From positions 1 to 10,254 of the forward strand of contig CAMZLX010000132.1 of assembly GCA_947311795.1 (NCBI GenBank): a DNA stretch of 10,254 nt. The letters run 5' to 3'. Below are positions 1 through 5,597 of this stretch, piece after piece (positions within the stretch are counted from its first letter, which is position 1; each line of letters starts with the position of its first letter). The notes under the pieces are model-generated. The model was not told where the DNA came from. It worked only from the letters and a program-made list of their open reading frames with translations, and made no database searches. Source of the DNA: an uncultured Zetaproteobacteria bacterium (GTDB taxonomy: Bacteria; Pseudomonadota; Zetaproteobacteria; Mariprofundales; Mariprofundaceae). The position numbers and the translations under genes were made by a program.

Positions 1-76
1 CAGAACCATGACGGGGCAAGTGCAATATACACTTAAAGATGGTCGGGTGGTGTTTGAAAATGGCGAAGTTATCTAA
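1..76 (+). CDS. pyrC: C-terminal end of an amidohydrolase-fold protein, probably dihydroorotase (partial)
   Basis: Only the last 24 codons are visible, read from position 2 to a TAA stop at 74-76; the rest lies upstream of the window. The visible tail reads RTMTGQVQYTLKDGRVVFEN and then GEVI. The pattern 'G-x-V-x-Y-T-L-x-[DG]-G-x-V-V-[FY]' is how class I dihydroorotases and related cyclic amidohydrolases usually end: it is the small C-terminal beta strand after the TIM barrel that reports 'DGRVVF' or 'NGKIVY'. Dihydroorotase closes carbamoyl-aspartate to dihydroorotate in pyrimidine synthesis in the cytoplasm. No catalytic residue is inside the window, so another amidohydrolase, such as an allantoinase or hydantoinase relative, cannot be excluded. 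The gene converges on the minus-strand operon ending at 391. Confidence 0.55.
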   Translation, partial: RTMTGQVQYTLKDGRVVFENGEVI

Positions 77-89
77 TAGCGAATAGCAC

Positions 90-119
90 CTTCATTTTTT
101 GCGCGAACAAAAAACGAAG
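90..119. repeat. AT-rich inverted repeat (hairpin) just after the amidohydrolase gene
   Basis: Arm 90-101 (CTTCATTTTTTG) and arm 108-119 (CAAAAAACGAAG) pair over 12 positions with one mismatch, around a 6-nt loop CGCGAA. An alternative fold pairs TTTTTTGC (95-102) with GCAAAAAA (119-126). It begins 14 nt after the stop codon at 74-76, so a role at the 3' end of that mRNA is plausible. On the plus strand, however, no T-run follows the hairpin, so it is not a textbook intrinsic terminator in that direction. Confidence 0.5.
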
Positions 120-120
120 C

Positions 121-243
121 AAAAAAGTCGCCCTTTATAAGCTGCTTTTTCCATGTTTAAAACCCAAAGCGGGCGCAAAATAGAGCAAGTATTTTGCTTT
201 TCCCCTTATTTGGGTTTACACCATGGCGCAGCTTAACAAAGGG
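121..243 (-). terminator. Possible Rho-independent terminator of the minus-strand operon
   Basis: Read on the minus strand, the long palindrome (243 down to 131) is followed by CGAC and then six T (126-121), and a second run of six T follows at 114-109. A stable stem with a T-run a few bases beyond its base is the pattern of an intrinsic terminator. It lies about 150 bp past the yggT stop and would close the eight-gene operon. The stem is much longer than usual and the first T is four bases from the stem foot, so this call is tentative. Confidence 0.4.
131..243. repeat. 113-bp nested imperfect palindrome
   Basis: Five successive stems pair symmetrically. CCCTTT 131-136 pairs with AAAGGG 238-243. 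TAAGCTGC 138-145 pairs with GCAGCTTA 228-235. CCATG 151-155 pairs with CATGG 222-226. AAACCCAAA 160-168 pairs with TTTGGGTTT 209-217. GCAAAATA 175-182 pairs with TATTTTGC 190-197 around the 7-nt loop 183-189. A further GGG/CCC pairing (171-173 with 202-204) is possible. Interior loops are small, the largest being TTTTT at 146-150 against one base. It sits between convergent genes and contains no credible ORF. It could be a small non-autonomous palindromic element, a long terminator or a structured RNA; the sequence alone does not decide. Confidence 0.7.
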
Positions 244-249
244 GAGAGG

Positions 250-356
250 TGTCATTTCGACCGAAGCATAGCGAAGTGGAGAAATCTAGAGGTGGCTCCA
301 CTGCGGCTGGGGTGAATGCCGAAGGCAGAGAGAACGTCCTAGGGTGCGGCATGACA
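250..356. repeat. REP/MITE-like intergenic palindromic element
   Basis: The 107-bp block is bounded by TGTCAT (250-255) and ATGACA (351-356), a perfect 6-bp terminal inverted repeat. Inside are a purine-rich segment with a short internal repetition (CGAAGCATAGCGAAG, 262-276, then GTGGAGAAATCT to 287) and a hairpin pairing CTGC 301-304 with GCAG 325-328 and GGC 305-307 with GCC 318-320. From memory, strings of the type GTCATTTCGACCGAAGC...GGAGAAATCT recur in the intergenic DNA of many bacterial genomes as dispersed palindromic repeats; that recollection was not checked. The right half here does not mirror the left half, so this copy may be diverged or may belong to an asymmetric subtype. Confidence 0.55.
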
Positions 357-390
357 ATGTATAATCAGTCTTTATCTGTGTTTAACTTGA

Positions 391-687
391 TTAGAGAAAA
401 CTTGTGCCCAAACGACTTAAGGTTTGCACCAAGAAAATATCCAAGAAATAGATTATCATCAACACAATGATGGGTGACCAATCGATACCACCCATATAGG
501 GAACGCGCTTGCGAATGGGGAATAGAATGGGTTCAGATAGCTGATTAATGATGCGCACTATCGGGTTATACGGGTCGGGCGAGACCCATGATAAAATGGC
601 TCTGGCAATCACCACAATCAGTGCAATATTTAACGCAATACCCAACACTGCGGCGACAGCTTGCAAGAAATATCCGATAATAAACAC
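391..687 (-). CDS. yggT: YggT-family integral membrane protein
   Basis: 98 residues, the usual size of a single-repeat YggT protein. Two hydrophobic segments are visible, about residues 5-33 and 70-92, joined by the family-typical loop with SWVSPDPYNPI (33-43) and SEPILFPIRKRVP (51-63). The second segment starts with GGIDWSPI. It is an inner-membrane protein with no agreed biochemical role; the family is linked to osmotic tolerance and division-site functions in other organisms. The start is GTG at 687, whose G is also the last base of the proC stop TAG (689-687), so translation is probably coupled to proC. No strong ribosome binding site stands in front. It is the last gene of the run, followed by the repeat-rich gap. 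The yggS-proC-yggT order is common in Proteobacteria, which supports the call. Confidence 0.93.
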   Translation of the reverse strand: MFIIGYFLQAVAAVLGIALNIALIVVIARAILSWVSPDPYNPIVRIINQLSEPILFPIRKRVPYMGGIDWSPIIVLMIIYFLDIFLVQTLSRLGTSFL

Positions 688-1490
688 TAACTCAGCTCAC
701 GTGACCGTTTATGCGCAGCCTGCATCGCCTTGCGCACGGTAATCGGCAGTTCATTTTCATACATGGTATCCAAGGCTGCCTGAGTTGTTCCACCGGGACT
801 GGTGACCTGTGCTCTGAGTGTGGCGGCATCACGCCCACTCTCAGCAAGCATTCTGCCCGCGCCAAGTGCAGTTTGATTGGCGAGTTTTGCAGCAAGGTCT
901 TTGGATAAACCCAATGATTCACCTGCTGCCTGCATAGCTTCGGCTAAAAGGAAGAAATAGGCAGGGCCGCTGCCCGATAAAGCGGTAACTGCGTGTAGGT
1001 CTTTCTCATCATCCACCCATGCGGTTTCGCCAGATGCAGCCAATACATATTCAGCGGCATCTTTATGCGCTTGGTCTTGCTCGCTGAACAACACAGACAT
1101 GCCTGCACCCAGCATGGCAGGGGTGTTGGGCATGACACGGACAATGGCTAGATCATCACTGTTGGCAGCGTCTTTAAGGGTTTGAATACTCGCCCCTGCT
1201 GCAATGCTCACCACGGTTGTTGAAGCTGGAATAGAAGCTCCGATGCCTGTTAAAATATCGGCAATCACCTGTGGTTTGACGGCAAGCACAATGACATCGG
1301 CCTGCACCACTGCAGAAGCATTATCTGAAGAGATTTGCACGCGATACTGAGAAGCAAGCGTATCCAGTTTGGTTTGGTCAGTGTCGGTCACTGTGATGTT
1401 TGCAGCATCATGTCCTGCTTTGATTAGTCCTGAGACCAATGCTTCAGCCATGTTTCCGCCACCGATAAATGTAATACGTTTTGTGTTCAT
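687..1490 (-). CDS. proC: Pyrroline-5-carboxylate reductase
   Basis: 267 residues when started at the ATG at 1490, the usual length. It reduces 1-pyrroline-5-carboxylate to L-proline with NAD(P)H, the last step of proline synthesis, in the cytoplasm. The N-terminal Rossmann fold opens with ITFIGGGNMAEAL (6-18), the dinucleotide-binding glycine motif. VKPQ lies at 71-74 and VRVMPNTPA at 117-125. The C-terminal dimerisation and substrate domain carries ALSGSGPAYFF (170-180) and the signature VTSPGGTTQAAL (229-240). A longer reading frame extends 13 codons upstream, but the ATG at 1490 has AAGGA 4-5 nt before it and begins exactly at the family's usual N-terminus. The stop of yggS (1494-1492) is one base away, so the two genes are coupled; the stop of proC overlaps the yggT GTG. 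All key motifs are intact. Confidence 0.97.
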   Translation of the reverse strand: MNTKRITFIGGGNMAEALVSGLIKAGHDAANITVTDTDQTKLDTLASQYRVQISSDNASAVVQADVIVLAVKPQVIADILTGIGASIPASTTVVSIAAGASIQTLKDAANSDDLAIVRVMPNTPAMLGAGMSVLFSEQDQAHKDAAEYVLAASGETAWVDDEKDLHAVTALSGSGPAYFFLLAEAMQAAGESLGLSKDLAAKLANQTALGAGRMLAESGRDAATLRAQVTSPGGTTQAALDTMYENELPITVRKAMQAAHKRSRELS

Positions 1491-1491
1491 A

Positions 1492-2118
1492 TTATCCTTT
1501 TGTTTGACCAAAAATTTCTGAGCCAACACGAATCATGGTTGCACCCTCTTCAACCGCAATGCGCCAGTCGTTGCTCATACCCATGCATAATTCAAGTGCG
1601 CTAGGATAGCTGCGCAATATATCATCCCTGCACTGATGCAAAAGCTTAAAAGATGCGCGGGTATCACCATCTTTGGCTGCCATACCCATCAAACCAATGC
1701 TATGCAGCTGTTTTATATGGCTTAGTTGTTGTAAAAACAAGGGTAGGTCTTGGGGTAGCACACCTTGTTTTTGTGATTCGCCTGAAATATTGACCTGAAC
1801 CAGTGTGCGCAAAGGTTTATTTTTCACATGTTTTGCCACAGCTTCGGCGGCTTCAATATCGCAACATGAATGCCACATGGCGGCAAACTTACCCACATAC
1901 TTGGCTTTATTCTTTTGCAATGGCCCAATCATATGCCAATGCAAATCTGGAAATTTATTTGCTCTATCGCGCAAGTTTTGTGGTTTGGATTCGCCAAAAT
2001 CCACTTGCCCTGCTTCTGCCAAGGTTTGCACATTCTCATCCGTGGTATATTTGGAAACAGCAATGAGCTTGGCCTGGCTTGGTAAAGCATCCAAGATATG
2101 TTGCCAACGTTGAATCAA
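1492..2118 (-). CDS. yggS: YggS/PROSC-family pyridoxal phosphate homeostasis protein
   Basis: 208 residues, slightly shorter than the typical 225-235 because the N-terminal helix is trimmed. It is a single-domain PLP-binding TIM barrel resembling the alanine racemase N-domain. It binds PLP and buffers its supply, and has no known catalytic turnover. The Schiff-base lysine is in LIAVSK (K23). Other family motifs are FGESKPQ (41-47), HMIGPLQKNK (62-71), VNISGESQKQG (109-119), CMGMSNDW (178-185) and RVGSEIFG (197-204). The only reasonable start is TTG at 2118. The upstream stop TGA (2117-2115) overlaps it as TTGA, and an AAGGAT ribosome site sits about 8 nt before it. Its place directly before proC is the classic arrangement. 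It also lies just downstream of a PLP-dependent aminotransferase gene and the WecA-like gene. Confidence 0.95.
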   Translation of the reverse strand: MIQRWQHILDALPSQAKLIAVSKYTTDENVQTLAEAGQVDFGESKPQNLRDRANKFPDLHWHMIGPLQKNKAKYVGKFAAMWHSCCDIEAAEAVAKHVKNKPLRTLVQVNISGESQKQGVLPQDLPLFLQQLSHIKQLHSIGLMGMAAKDGDTRASFKLLHQCRDDILRSYPSALELCMGMSNDWRIAVEEGATMIRVGSEIFGQTKG

Positions 2119-3242
2119 GGTTGATTATCCTTGGTTACCCTGAGCATGAAAAAACTAAGCAAGCCATAAAACAAAATGGCTTGTCCAAGCAACAACCAGA
2201 CGGATAACATGGAACTTTTGATGAGTACAAGTGCTGCAAGCCCCATCAAGCTAGAGAAACCAACGATGATGATCACAGCTTGCGCTTGTGTGCAGCCCAA
2301 ATCCATGAGGCGATGATGCAGGTGGTCTTTGCCAACATATTCAATCCATTCTTTGAGGTTATGCACATCACCACGCGCAACACGAGAAATGGAAGTGTAA
2401 ATAATATCAAATATCATCACGGAAAAGATGAGCAAAGGTGCTGCATAAGCTTTGATTGTGCTGTCACCCGACCAATCACCCATCACGGCAACTGCACCCA
2501 TAATCCAGCCTAAATATGTGCTGCCAACATCGCCCAAAAATGTACGGGCTTGCGTTAAATAGCGGGCATTGTCGGCCAAAAATGCGAGGGCTGCCCCAGC
2601 AACGGATAAACAAAGGAATAACATATAAGGTTGGTCGGTGTGCCAAGCGAGCGCACCCATCAATAAACATGTGGCTGCGGCTAAGGATGCGGCAAGCCCA
2701 TTGATACCGTCTAAAAAGTTAAAAGCATTGGTGATGCCAATCATCCAAAAGGCGGTAAGCGCATATTCGAGCAGGTCGCCCCACCATGTATCGGGGGCAA
2801 ACTGAATGACCACATCACAATAAATTAATACGGCGACGGCAAAAATTTGACCTAAGAGTTTAATGCTGGCGGAAAGTTCTTTCACGTCATCCCAAAAGGA
2901 TATTAAACCAACAATCAGGGCGGAAATGACCACGCCTTTAAATGCCAACGAATAATCAAAGTTGAACAATAAGGTGGCATTGATGGCAATAATCACGCCA
3001 AGCCCGCCTATTCGAGGTGTGGGCTGGGCATGGACGCGCCGAATATCGGGGTAATCCAGCGCATCAATATGCTTGGCAAACGCAATGATAAGCGGCATCA
3101 AGGCGAAGGTTAAAAGCAGGCTAGCAAAAAACAAAAATGAGCTATGGGTGAGTAAGCCATGCACTTGCCAAGGCACAACAAAGAAGATGCCGAGGAAAAA
3201 AGCGAGCCAACGGGTTAGTGTATGGTCTAAGAAGGAAAACAT
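2115..3242 (-). CDS. WecA/TagO-like polyprenyl-phosphate HexNAc-1-phosphate transferase (glycosyltransferase family 4)
   Basis: 375 residues and strongly hydrophobic, with about eleven predicted membrane segments. Members transfer a sugar-1-phosphate from a UDP-sugar to undecaprenyl phosphate on the cytoplasmic face, starting O-antigen, enterobacterial common antigen, teichoic acid or other lipid-linked glycans. Motifs in order: DYPDIRRVHAQPTPRIGGLG (63-82), the catalytic aspartate pair WDD (117-119), NAFNFLDGINGLA (172-184), FLGDVGS (235-241), and the basic histidine-rich loop GKDHLHHRL (304-312) typical of the WecA branch rather than MraY. An extra hydrophobic stretch at about 11-30 precedes the usual first helix. 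The ATG at 3242 has AAGG 9 nt upstream and lies 16 nt inside the end of the aminotransferase gene. The sugar donor cannot be told from sequence; GlcNAc is the common default. It could be named wecA, wbpL or rfe-like. Confidence 0.9.
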   Translation of the reverse strand: MFSFLDHTLTRWLAFFLGIFFVVPWQVHGLLTHSSFLFFASLLLTFALMPLIIAFAKHIDALDYPDIRRVHAQPTPRIGGLGVIIAINATLLFNFDYSLAFKGVVISALIVGLISFWDDVKELSASIKLLGQIFAVAVLIYCDVVIQFAPDTWWGDLLEYALTAFWMIGITNAFNFLDGINGLAASLAAATCLLMGALAWHTDQPYMLFLCLSVAGAALAFLADNARYLTQARTFLGDVGSTYLGWIMGAVAVMGDWSGDSTIKAYAAPLLIFSVMIFDIIYTSISRVARGDVHNLKEWIEYVGKDHLHHRLMDLGCTQAQAVIIIVGFSSLMGLAALVLIKSSMLSVWLLLGQAILFYGLLSFFMLRVTKDNQP

Positions 3243-4270
3243 GTTTGTATGCCTTGTTCTATCTGTTGAAATTCCGCATCACACATATCGGCAAGCAAGG
3301 GCAGGGACACACAATGTTGCCAAGCATCATCTGCGGTGGGGCATTGTATGGTACTATCGGAGTGATGCAAAGGCTGTTGCACAGGTTTACTTGCGCCAAC
3401 ACCCATATTGCGCAATGTTTGAATGATAATATCAGCATCCAAAGCTGTGCGCACGAGATAACGAAAATCATTGGCAACACTTTGGGTACAGCTTTTGATG
3501 GGCGAAGCCGATGTTTGCGCAAATAAAATATCGTATTTTTGTGCCCAAGCTTGTCGGTGTTTGCGTTCATCATCGGCTTGATTGATGCGTTCTACGGCGA
3601 GAGCGGCATGAATATTGGAGAGCTGATGATGCCCAACATACGCGGCATTCAAATCAGCAGCATCAGGGTTGGTCATGGTTTTGCACTTATCAATCAGGGA
3701 TACATCAGGGCTTGAAATAAAACCACCATACGCACCACCCCAAGGTTTGGTGGCATAGTGCGAACCAATACAAACATCAGCAAATGTGCCGACCTGTTGC
3801 CCGCCAAGCGTTGCACCTACGGTTTGGGCAATGTCTTCAATCACAGGACAAGCAAAGGTTGCTTTGACCAAGGGCTCAACCATGCCAAAAGGATGCACCA
3901 AAACGAGTACGTCCAATGTTTTGGCAGCACTAAAGACGTGTTCAGCATTCAAGGTTAAATCATCAGTGCAGTCTAAAAACACAGGTGTTGCACCTGCATT
4001 TTTGACGGCAAACAAAAGCGATGCGCAGGCATAAGTAGGAATGCCGACACGAGCGAGTGGCTTATGATTGGTTAAAGCGCGAATGGCGAGCATCAGTGCG
4101 GATGTGCCTGAATCAACGGCTAAGGTGTGTTGCACACCTAAGGATTGCGATATGCGTTGTTCAAGTTTCGTGGTTGTTTCACCTTGTGCCAATTGCCCCG
4201 ATTGAACGATCTGTGTGGTAGCTTGTGTGAATGAACTATCAAACACAGGATGAGAATGGGGAATCAACAT
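3227..4270 (-). CDS. DegT/DnrJ/EryC1/StrS-family PLP-dependent sugar aminotransferase
   Basis: 347 residues from the ATG at 4270. A TTG at 4273, right after the PIG-L stop TAG (4276-4274), would add one residue, so the start is uncertain by one codon. The family usually transfers an amino group from glutamate to a nucleotide-linked keto-sugar in the cytoplasm. In the numbering from TTG: DSGTSAL (54-60) is the phosphate-binding turn, VIEDIAQ (144-150) carries the aspartate that holds the PLP ring nitrogen, and K176 in SHYATKPWGGAYGG is the expected Schiff-base lysine. GHHQLSNIHAALA (214-226) matches the usual 'NYRxSxxxAAL' stretch. The segment after the lysine is unusual: W and Y stand where most relatives have small or acidic residues. 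No clear ribosome site; likely coupled to PIG-L. It sits between a PIG-L deacetylase gene and a glycan initiator gene, supporting an amino-sugar role. The substrate is unknown. Confidence 0.85.
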   Translation of the reverse strand: MLIPHSHPVFDSSFTQATTQIVQSGQLAQGETTTKLEQRISQSLGVQHTLAVDSGTSALMLAIRALTNHKPLARVGIPTYACASLLFAVKNAGATPVFLDCTDDLTLNAEHVFSAAKTLDVLVLVHPFGMVEPLVKATFACPVIEDIAQTVGATLGGQQVGTFADVCIGSHYATKPWGGAYGGFISSPDVSLIDKCKTMTNPDAADLNAAYVGHHQLSNIHAALAVERINQADDERKHRQAWAQKYDILFAQTSASPIKSCTQSVANDFRYLVRTALDADIIIQTLRNMGVGASKPVQQPLHHSDSTIQCPTADDAWQHCVSLPLLADMCDAEFQQIEQGIQTCFPS

Positions 4271-4273
4271 CAA

Positions 4274-4885
4274 CTACAAACGAATGCGAATAGGCATAAA
4301 TGCTTCAGCACAAGACATTTTAGCCTGCACACCACGAAAATGTGATGTTGCCAAAGCAATTTCAGTGATATTTAAGCGGATATGGGTGCGCTCAACTTGC
4401 GAAGCATGGGCTTCCAAGGCTTGAATCTTTAAAGCCAATGTTTCAGACGTATCCATAAAAGCGGTAGGCTCGAAACTGGTGGTTGAAGGGGTTTCATAGG
4501 CTAAAACATTAGGGATATAGCGGGTGGCAGAGTGGGCAGCTTGCGCTAATTCTCTGTGGTCTTGATGTGTGTCGCTGATATGGTTGATATACACAGTATC
4601 AGGGTTGACCGATTGAATGATGTTTTCCAAATCATGCATTAAATTTATACTTGATTCAGGAAGTTTGGTGTCCACGAATGAACCCCAATGCACTTTTGAA
4701 ACACCTAATATTTTTGCTGCGGCTTCTTGTTCAGCCTTACGAACACTGGCATCACCACCACATTCGCCAGATGTTGCCACATAAATATGTACCTCATCAC
4801 CGCGCTGGGCATGAACGGCAAGTGTGCCACCACAGCCGATTTCTAAATCATCAGGGTGTGGCGCTAATGCTAAAACAATACTCAT
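4274..4885 (-). CDS. PIG-L/LmbE-family zinc-dependent N-deacetylase
   Basis: 203 residues with the compact Rossmann-like fold of the LmbE family. Members hydrolyse N-acetyl groups from GlcNAc-containing molecules such as GlcNAc-PI, GlcNAc-malate, mycothiol precursors or lipid-linked sugars. Visible motifs are LALAPHPDD (5-13), where H10 and D13 are the expected zinc ligands and D12 the likely base; GGDASVRKAEQ (43-53), the usual 'R-x-x-E' helix; and ISDTHQDHRELAQA (103-116), giving H110 as third ligand. SFEPTAFMDTSE and 'KIQALEAHASQ' near 137-163 match the family's C-terminal half. The start is ATG at 4885 with a strong GGGAGG site 9 nt upstream, inside the end of the wbqC-like gene; the two overlap as ATGA (4885-4882). 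No signal peptide, so it acts in the cytoplasm. The aminotransferase follows immediately. In this setting it may deacetylate a nucleotide- or lipid-linked HexNAc; that is inference. Confidence 0.92.
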   Translation of the reverse strand: MSIVLALAPHPDDLEIGCGGTLAVHAQRGDEVHIYVATSGECGGDASVRKAEQEAAAKILGVSKVHWGSFVDTKLPESSINLMHDLENIIQSVNPDTVYINHISDTHQDHRELAQAAHSATRYIPNVLAYETPSTTSFEPTAFMDTSETLALKIQALEAHASQVERTHIRLNITEIALATSHFRGVQAKMSCAEAFMPIRIRL

Positions 4886-5577
4886 GAACTTAAGCCTCCC
4901 ATATCACGAATCAACGATGGTGCATCATCGCCGATATTAAACAACACATCAAGCACGCTCAAATATGGGATAAAGTCACCGTGTAATTGGGGGTAGGTTG
5001 GCGGCTGCACCGCTTGGAAGTGTAGCGATAAACCTGCATCGTTAAATAAAGAGGCTTGTAAATAACTGCGCCCTTCAGCACCTGATAAATAAGCATCGCC
5101 TTCTAAATGGCTGCAAATCTCAATCAAACGCAGGGTTGGGTCATCTTGTTTGATGGGTAAATCGGAGGCTAAGACCAGTGGGGATGAGCAGCCTAACATT
5201 TGCCCTAGGGTCTGAATCAGTGCCACATTTAAATCTACCAAGCGTTCATGTTTTTGCTGCAAAATATCTTTGATGGGTTGCCAGTAGTTGTTAAAAAAAG
5301 GCGCTTTGGTATAGGCTTGTTCAATGCTAGACACCTGTTTTTTTACCCAATTGTTTTGTGCAATACCAACTTCATTTATCAGTTGTGGAAAACGATAAGT
5401 TACAGGCACGGTTATCCATTGCGCGCCTTGTGAGGTTTTGATTTGGTTGCGATTTTGCCACTCATTTTTGTGGTATTGCACGGTGTCTAAAATAACAAAC
5501 GTGTCGGCAATCAACCATTTATGAAAGAAGCCTGACCAAGGCATATAATTGGGTTGATGAATGGTAATCAGCTTCAT
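4882..5577 (-). CDS. WbqC-family protein
   Basis: 231 residues, the normal size for this family. Its conserved blocks are easy to see: IHQPNYMPWSGFFHK (6-20), VQYHKNEWQNRNQIK (33-47), the YLSGAEGRSYL block (163-173) and YPQLHGDFIPYLSVLDVLFN (195-214). WbqC-like proteins are found in O-antigen, capsule and other surface-sugar gene clusters; to my knowledge their chemistry is not settled. No signal peptide or membrane segment is visible, so it should be cytoplasmic. The chosen ATG at 5577 gives the family N-terminus (MKLITIHQPNY). Its Shine-Dalgarno-like AAGGA (5596-5592) is 14 nt away, further than usual. A four-codon ORF starting at 5588 ends with TGA overlapping this ATG. The stop overlaps the PIG-L start as ATGA. 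Pairing with PIG-L and DegT genes supports a role in modifying an amino sugar. Confidence 0.92.
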   Translation of the reverse strand: MKLITIHQPNYMPWSGFFHKWLIADTFVILDTVQYHKNEWQNRNQIKTSQGAQWITVPVTYRFPQLINEVGIAQNNWVKKQVSSIEQAYTKAPFFNNYWQPIKDILQQKHERLVDLNVALIQTLGQMLGCSSPLVLASDLPIKQDDPTLRLIEICSHLEGDAYLSGAEGRSYLQASLFNDAGLSLHFQAVQPPTYPQLHGDFIPYLSVLDVLFNIGDDAPSLIRDMGGLSS

Positions 5578-5597
5578 GGTTTATGCATTATTCCTTT

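Noticed and set aside
77..390. Search for a CRISPR array, tRNA or riboswitch in the long gap
   Set aside because: There are no regularly spaced direct repeats, no cloverleaf and no recognisable riboswitch core; only the inverted repeats listed were found.
249..470. 73-codon plus-strand ORF over the repeat element
   Set aside because: It is made of the intergenic repeat and then the antisense of yggT; the composition is that of translated repeat DNA and it has no domain.
1491..1529. Upstream extension of proC by 13 codons
   Set aside because: It overlaps the end of yggS; the internal ATG at 1490 has a proper ribosome site and matches the family N-terminus.
1803..2113. Several overlapping plus-strand ORFs opposite yggS
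   Set aside because: They lie fully antisense to a well-supported gene, have no recognisable motifs and overlap one another in different frames.
3073..3526. Plus-strand ORFs of 117 and 102 codons
   Set aside because: They are shadows of the aminotransferase and WecA-like genes, with no ribosome site or family resemblance.
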